A stretch of DNA of 64,000 bases from Gemmatimonadota bacterium (lineage in GTDB: Bacteria; Gemmatimonadota; Gemmatimonadetes; Gemmatimonadales; GWC2-71-9), in the NCBI GenBank assembly GCA_003222055.1, contig QHUT01000055.1, positions 1 through 64,000 of the forward strand. The letters are read 5' to 3'. The notes beneath the pieces are model-generated. The model made no database searches, was not told where the DNA came from, and was given only the letters and a program-made list of their open reading frames with translations. Of this stretch, positions 62,861 through 64,000 are shown piece by piece (positions within the stretch are counted from its first letter, which is position 1; every line of letters begins with the position of its first letter). A program made the position numbers and the translations under genes.

Positions 62861-64000
62861 CGCACGCCACAGTCGCAGGCGCTCACCGCCACGCGCCTCC
62901 GCAGGGCTTTCTCCGGAAACATGTCTTCAGTCTCGATCACAAGGTGATCGGGAAGCAGTACCTGGATCTGGCGCTGGTCGCGGTCTGCACCGGGATGATC
63001 CTCTCCTGGTTGATGCGTTTCCACCTGGCCTGGCCCGAGACGCCGATTCCGGGCCTCGCGAAACTGTCGCCCAACGGGGCCGCCGGCGGCGTGATCACGC
63101 CCGAGTACTACCTCTCGCTGATGACGATGCACGGCACGATCATGGTGTTCTTCGTCCTGACGACGGCGCCGTTTGCGGGGTTCGGCAACTATTTCCTGCC
63201 CATTCAGGTCGGGGCGGAGGACATGGCGTTCCCGCGCATCAACATGATGTCCTTCTGGGTCACCCTCGTGGCGTTCCTGGTCCTGATCAGCGCCTTTGTC
63301 GTGGGGGACGGACCGCCCCTGTCGGGTTGGACCGCGTACGCGCCGCTCTCCGCCGTCGGCAAGGACGCCGGTCCCGGCCAAGGCGTCGGCCAGACGCTGT
63401 GGGCGGTCTCCATCACGCTGTTTTGCGTCGCGCAGCTGCTTGGCGCCCTGAACTTCGTCACGACGACGCTCGATCTGCGGACGAAAGGGATGTCGCTCGC
63501 CCGCATGCCCTACTCCACCTGGGCGTGGTTCATCACCTCGGTCATCGGCCTCATCGCGTTCGCGGTCCTCATGCCCGCCTGCATCTTGTTGATCCTGGAC
63601 CGCGTGGCGGGCACGAGCTTTTTCATTCCGGCGGGGCTGGTGATCAGCGATCGCCTGCAGCCGCATGCGGGGGGCTCGCCGCTCCTGTGGCAGCACCTTT
63701 TCTGGTTCTTCGGGCACCCGGAGGTGTACATCGCGATCCTGCCGGGGTTCGGCATCATTTCGCACATTCTCCCGGTCTTTGCCCGGAAGCCGCTGCTGGG
63801 ACCACGGGTCATGATCGCCTGTCTGGTCGCCATCGCCTTCCTGAGCTACACGGTGTGGGGCCACCACATGTTTTTGAGCGGCATGAACCCGTTCTCGGCG
63901 ACGCTGTTCTCCGTGCCGACGCTGGTCATCACGATCCCCGCCACGATCGTGACCCTCCTGTGGATCGGCACGATCTACGGCGCCCGGCTGCGGTTCACGA
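62857..64000 (+). CDS. coxA: cytochrome c oxidase subunit I, 5' part
   Basis: 381 codons before the window ends, still open. The heme-copper core is clear: MTMHGTIMVFF (low-spin heme His), GNYFLPIQVGAEDMAFPRINMMSFW, WQHLFWFFGHPEVYI (CuB His, Tyr and the E of the D-channel) and YTVWGHHMFLSGMNP (CuB His pair). An N-terminal extension of about 20 residues precedes the first helix. With E in HPEVY it belongs to the A family of heme-copper oxidases. It is the terminal oxidase of the operon that starts with the Cyc2-like porin. Confidence 0.95.
   Translation, partial: MTHATVAGAHRHAPPQGFLRKHVFSLDHKVIGKQYLDLALVAVCTGMILSWLMRFHLAWPETPIPGLAKLSPNGAAGGVITPEYYLSLMTMHGTIMVFFVLTTAPFAGFGNYFLPIQVGAEDMAFPRINMMSFWVTLVAFLVLISAFVVGDGPPLSGWTAYAPLSAVGKDAGPGQGVGQTLWAVSITLFCVAQLLGALNFVTTTLDLRTKGMSLARMPYSTWAWFITSVIGLIAFAVLMPACILLILDRVAGTSFFIPAGLVISDRLQPHAGGSPLLWQHLFWFFGHPEVYIAILPGFGIISHILPVFARKPLLGPRVMIACLVAIAFLSYTVWGHHMFLSGMNPFSATLFSVPTLVITIPATIVTLLWIGTIYGARLRFT

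Overview
The window is high-GC, gene-dense bacterial DNA, almost certainly from a Gram-negative soil or sediment lineage. The gene repertoire fits Gemmatimonadota best: many secreted or Tat-exported enzymes, outer-membrane barrels ending in aromatic residues, a kinase/PEGA protein, a MoxR-DUF58-DUF4129 cluster, and a glucoside-oxidation locus with a 3-keto-glycoside hydrolase. This is an inference from gene content, not a phylogeny. TGA is an ordinary stop throughout, with many ATGA/GTGA gene overlaps. I see no tRNA or rRNA gene, no CRISPR array and no complete insertion sequence.

Layout. 1-814 (+): end of a CcdA/DsbD membrane protein and a TlpA-like thioredoxin. 816-11549 (-): a nine-gene run that looks like a secreted-sugar and peptide scavenging operon: two TIM-barrel isomerases, a GMC dehydrogenase with its subunit-3 partner, a Gfo/Idh oxidoreductase, a 3-keto-disaccharide hydrolase, a DPP-IV-type peptidase, a GH20 hexosaminidase and, last, an exported peroxiredoxin whose peroxidatic Cys codon is replaced by in-frame TGA followed by a bSECIS-like hairpin. 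This is a probable selenoprotein. 11633-14437 (+): argGH with a strong palindromic operator over its promoter and a terminator. 14453-20489: HNH protein, a two-component system with an outer-membrane barrel and a DUF4390-like protein, and YjbQ. 20470-25154 (-): a GntR/ABC operon with three unknown exported or membrane proteins. 25608-29199 (+): NYN/OST-HTH RNA-binding protein with RGG tails, Mpg glycosylase, M19 dipeptidase. 29183-31957 (-): three tandem outer-membrane paralogues with related upstream DNA. 32090-38177 (-): kbl-tdh, an SDR, and a Cys-type formate dehydrogenase. 38275-45195: housekeeping genes (CDF transporter, RlmI-like methyltransferase, aroH, thiE, mltG, ruvX, rho). 45338-47054 (+): M50 protease, a small protein and a lone phosphoacceptor helix-hairpin domain. 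47150-53941: RDD/SpoIIM fusion divergent from a membrane protein-DUF4129-DUF4350-MoxR-DUF58 operon. 54014-58857 (+): lipoprotein, Ser/Thr kinase with PEGA domain, TPR-like protein, barrel. 59035-64000 (+): a Cyc2-like monoheme cytochrome-porin, a diheme cytochrome c, a cupredoxin fusion and coxBA, an order that recalls the rus iron-oxidation operon.

Two kinds of short inverted repeat are scattered through the window. One, built from heptads of the type GGATTGC, occurs four times and in two cases lies in frame immediately after a start codon, in front of a signal-peptide core. A second, triple-hairpin element sits in frame just behind a Tat signal. Together with the probable selenoprotein and the Cyc2-like electron-transfer operon, these are the most noteworthy features.
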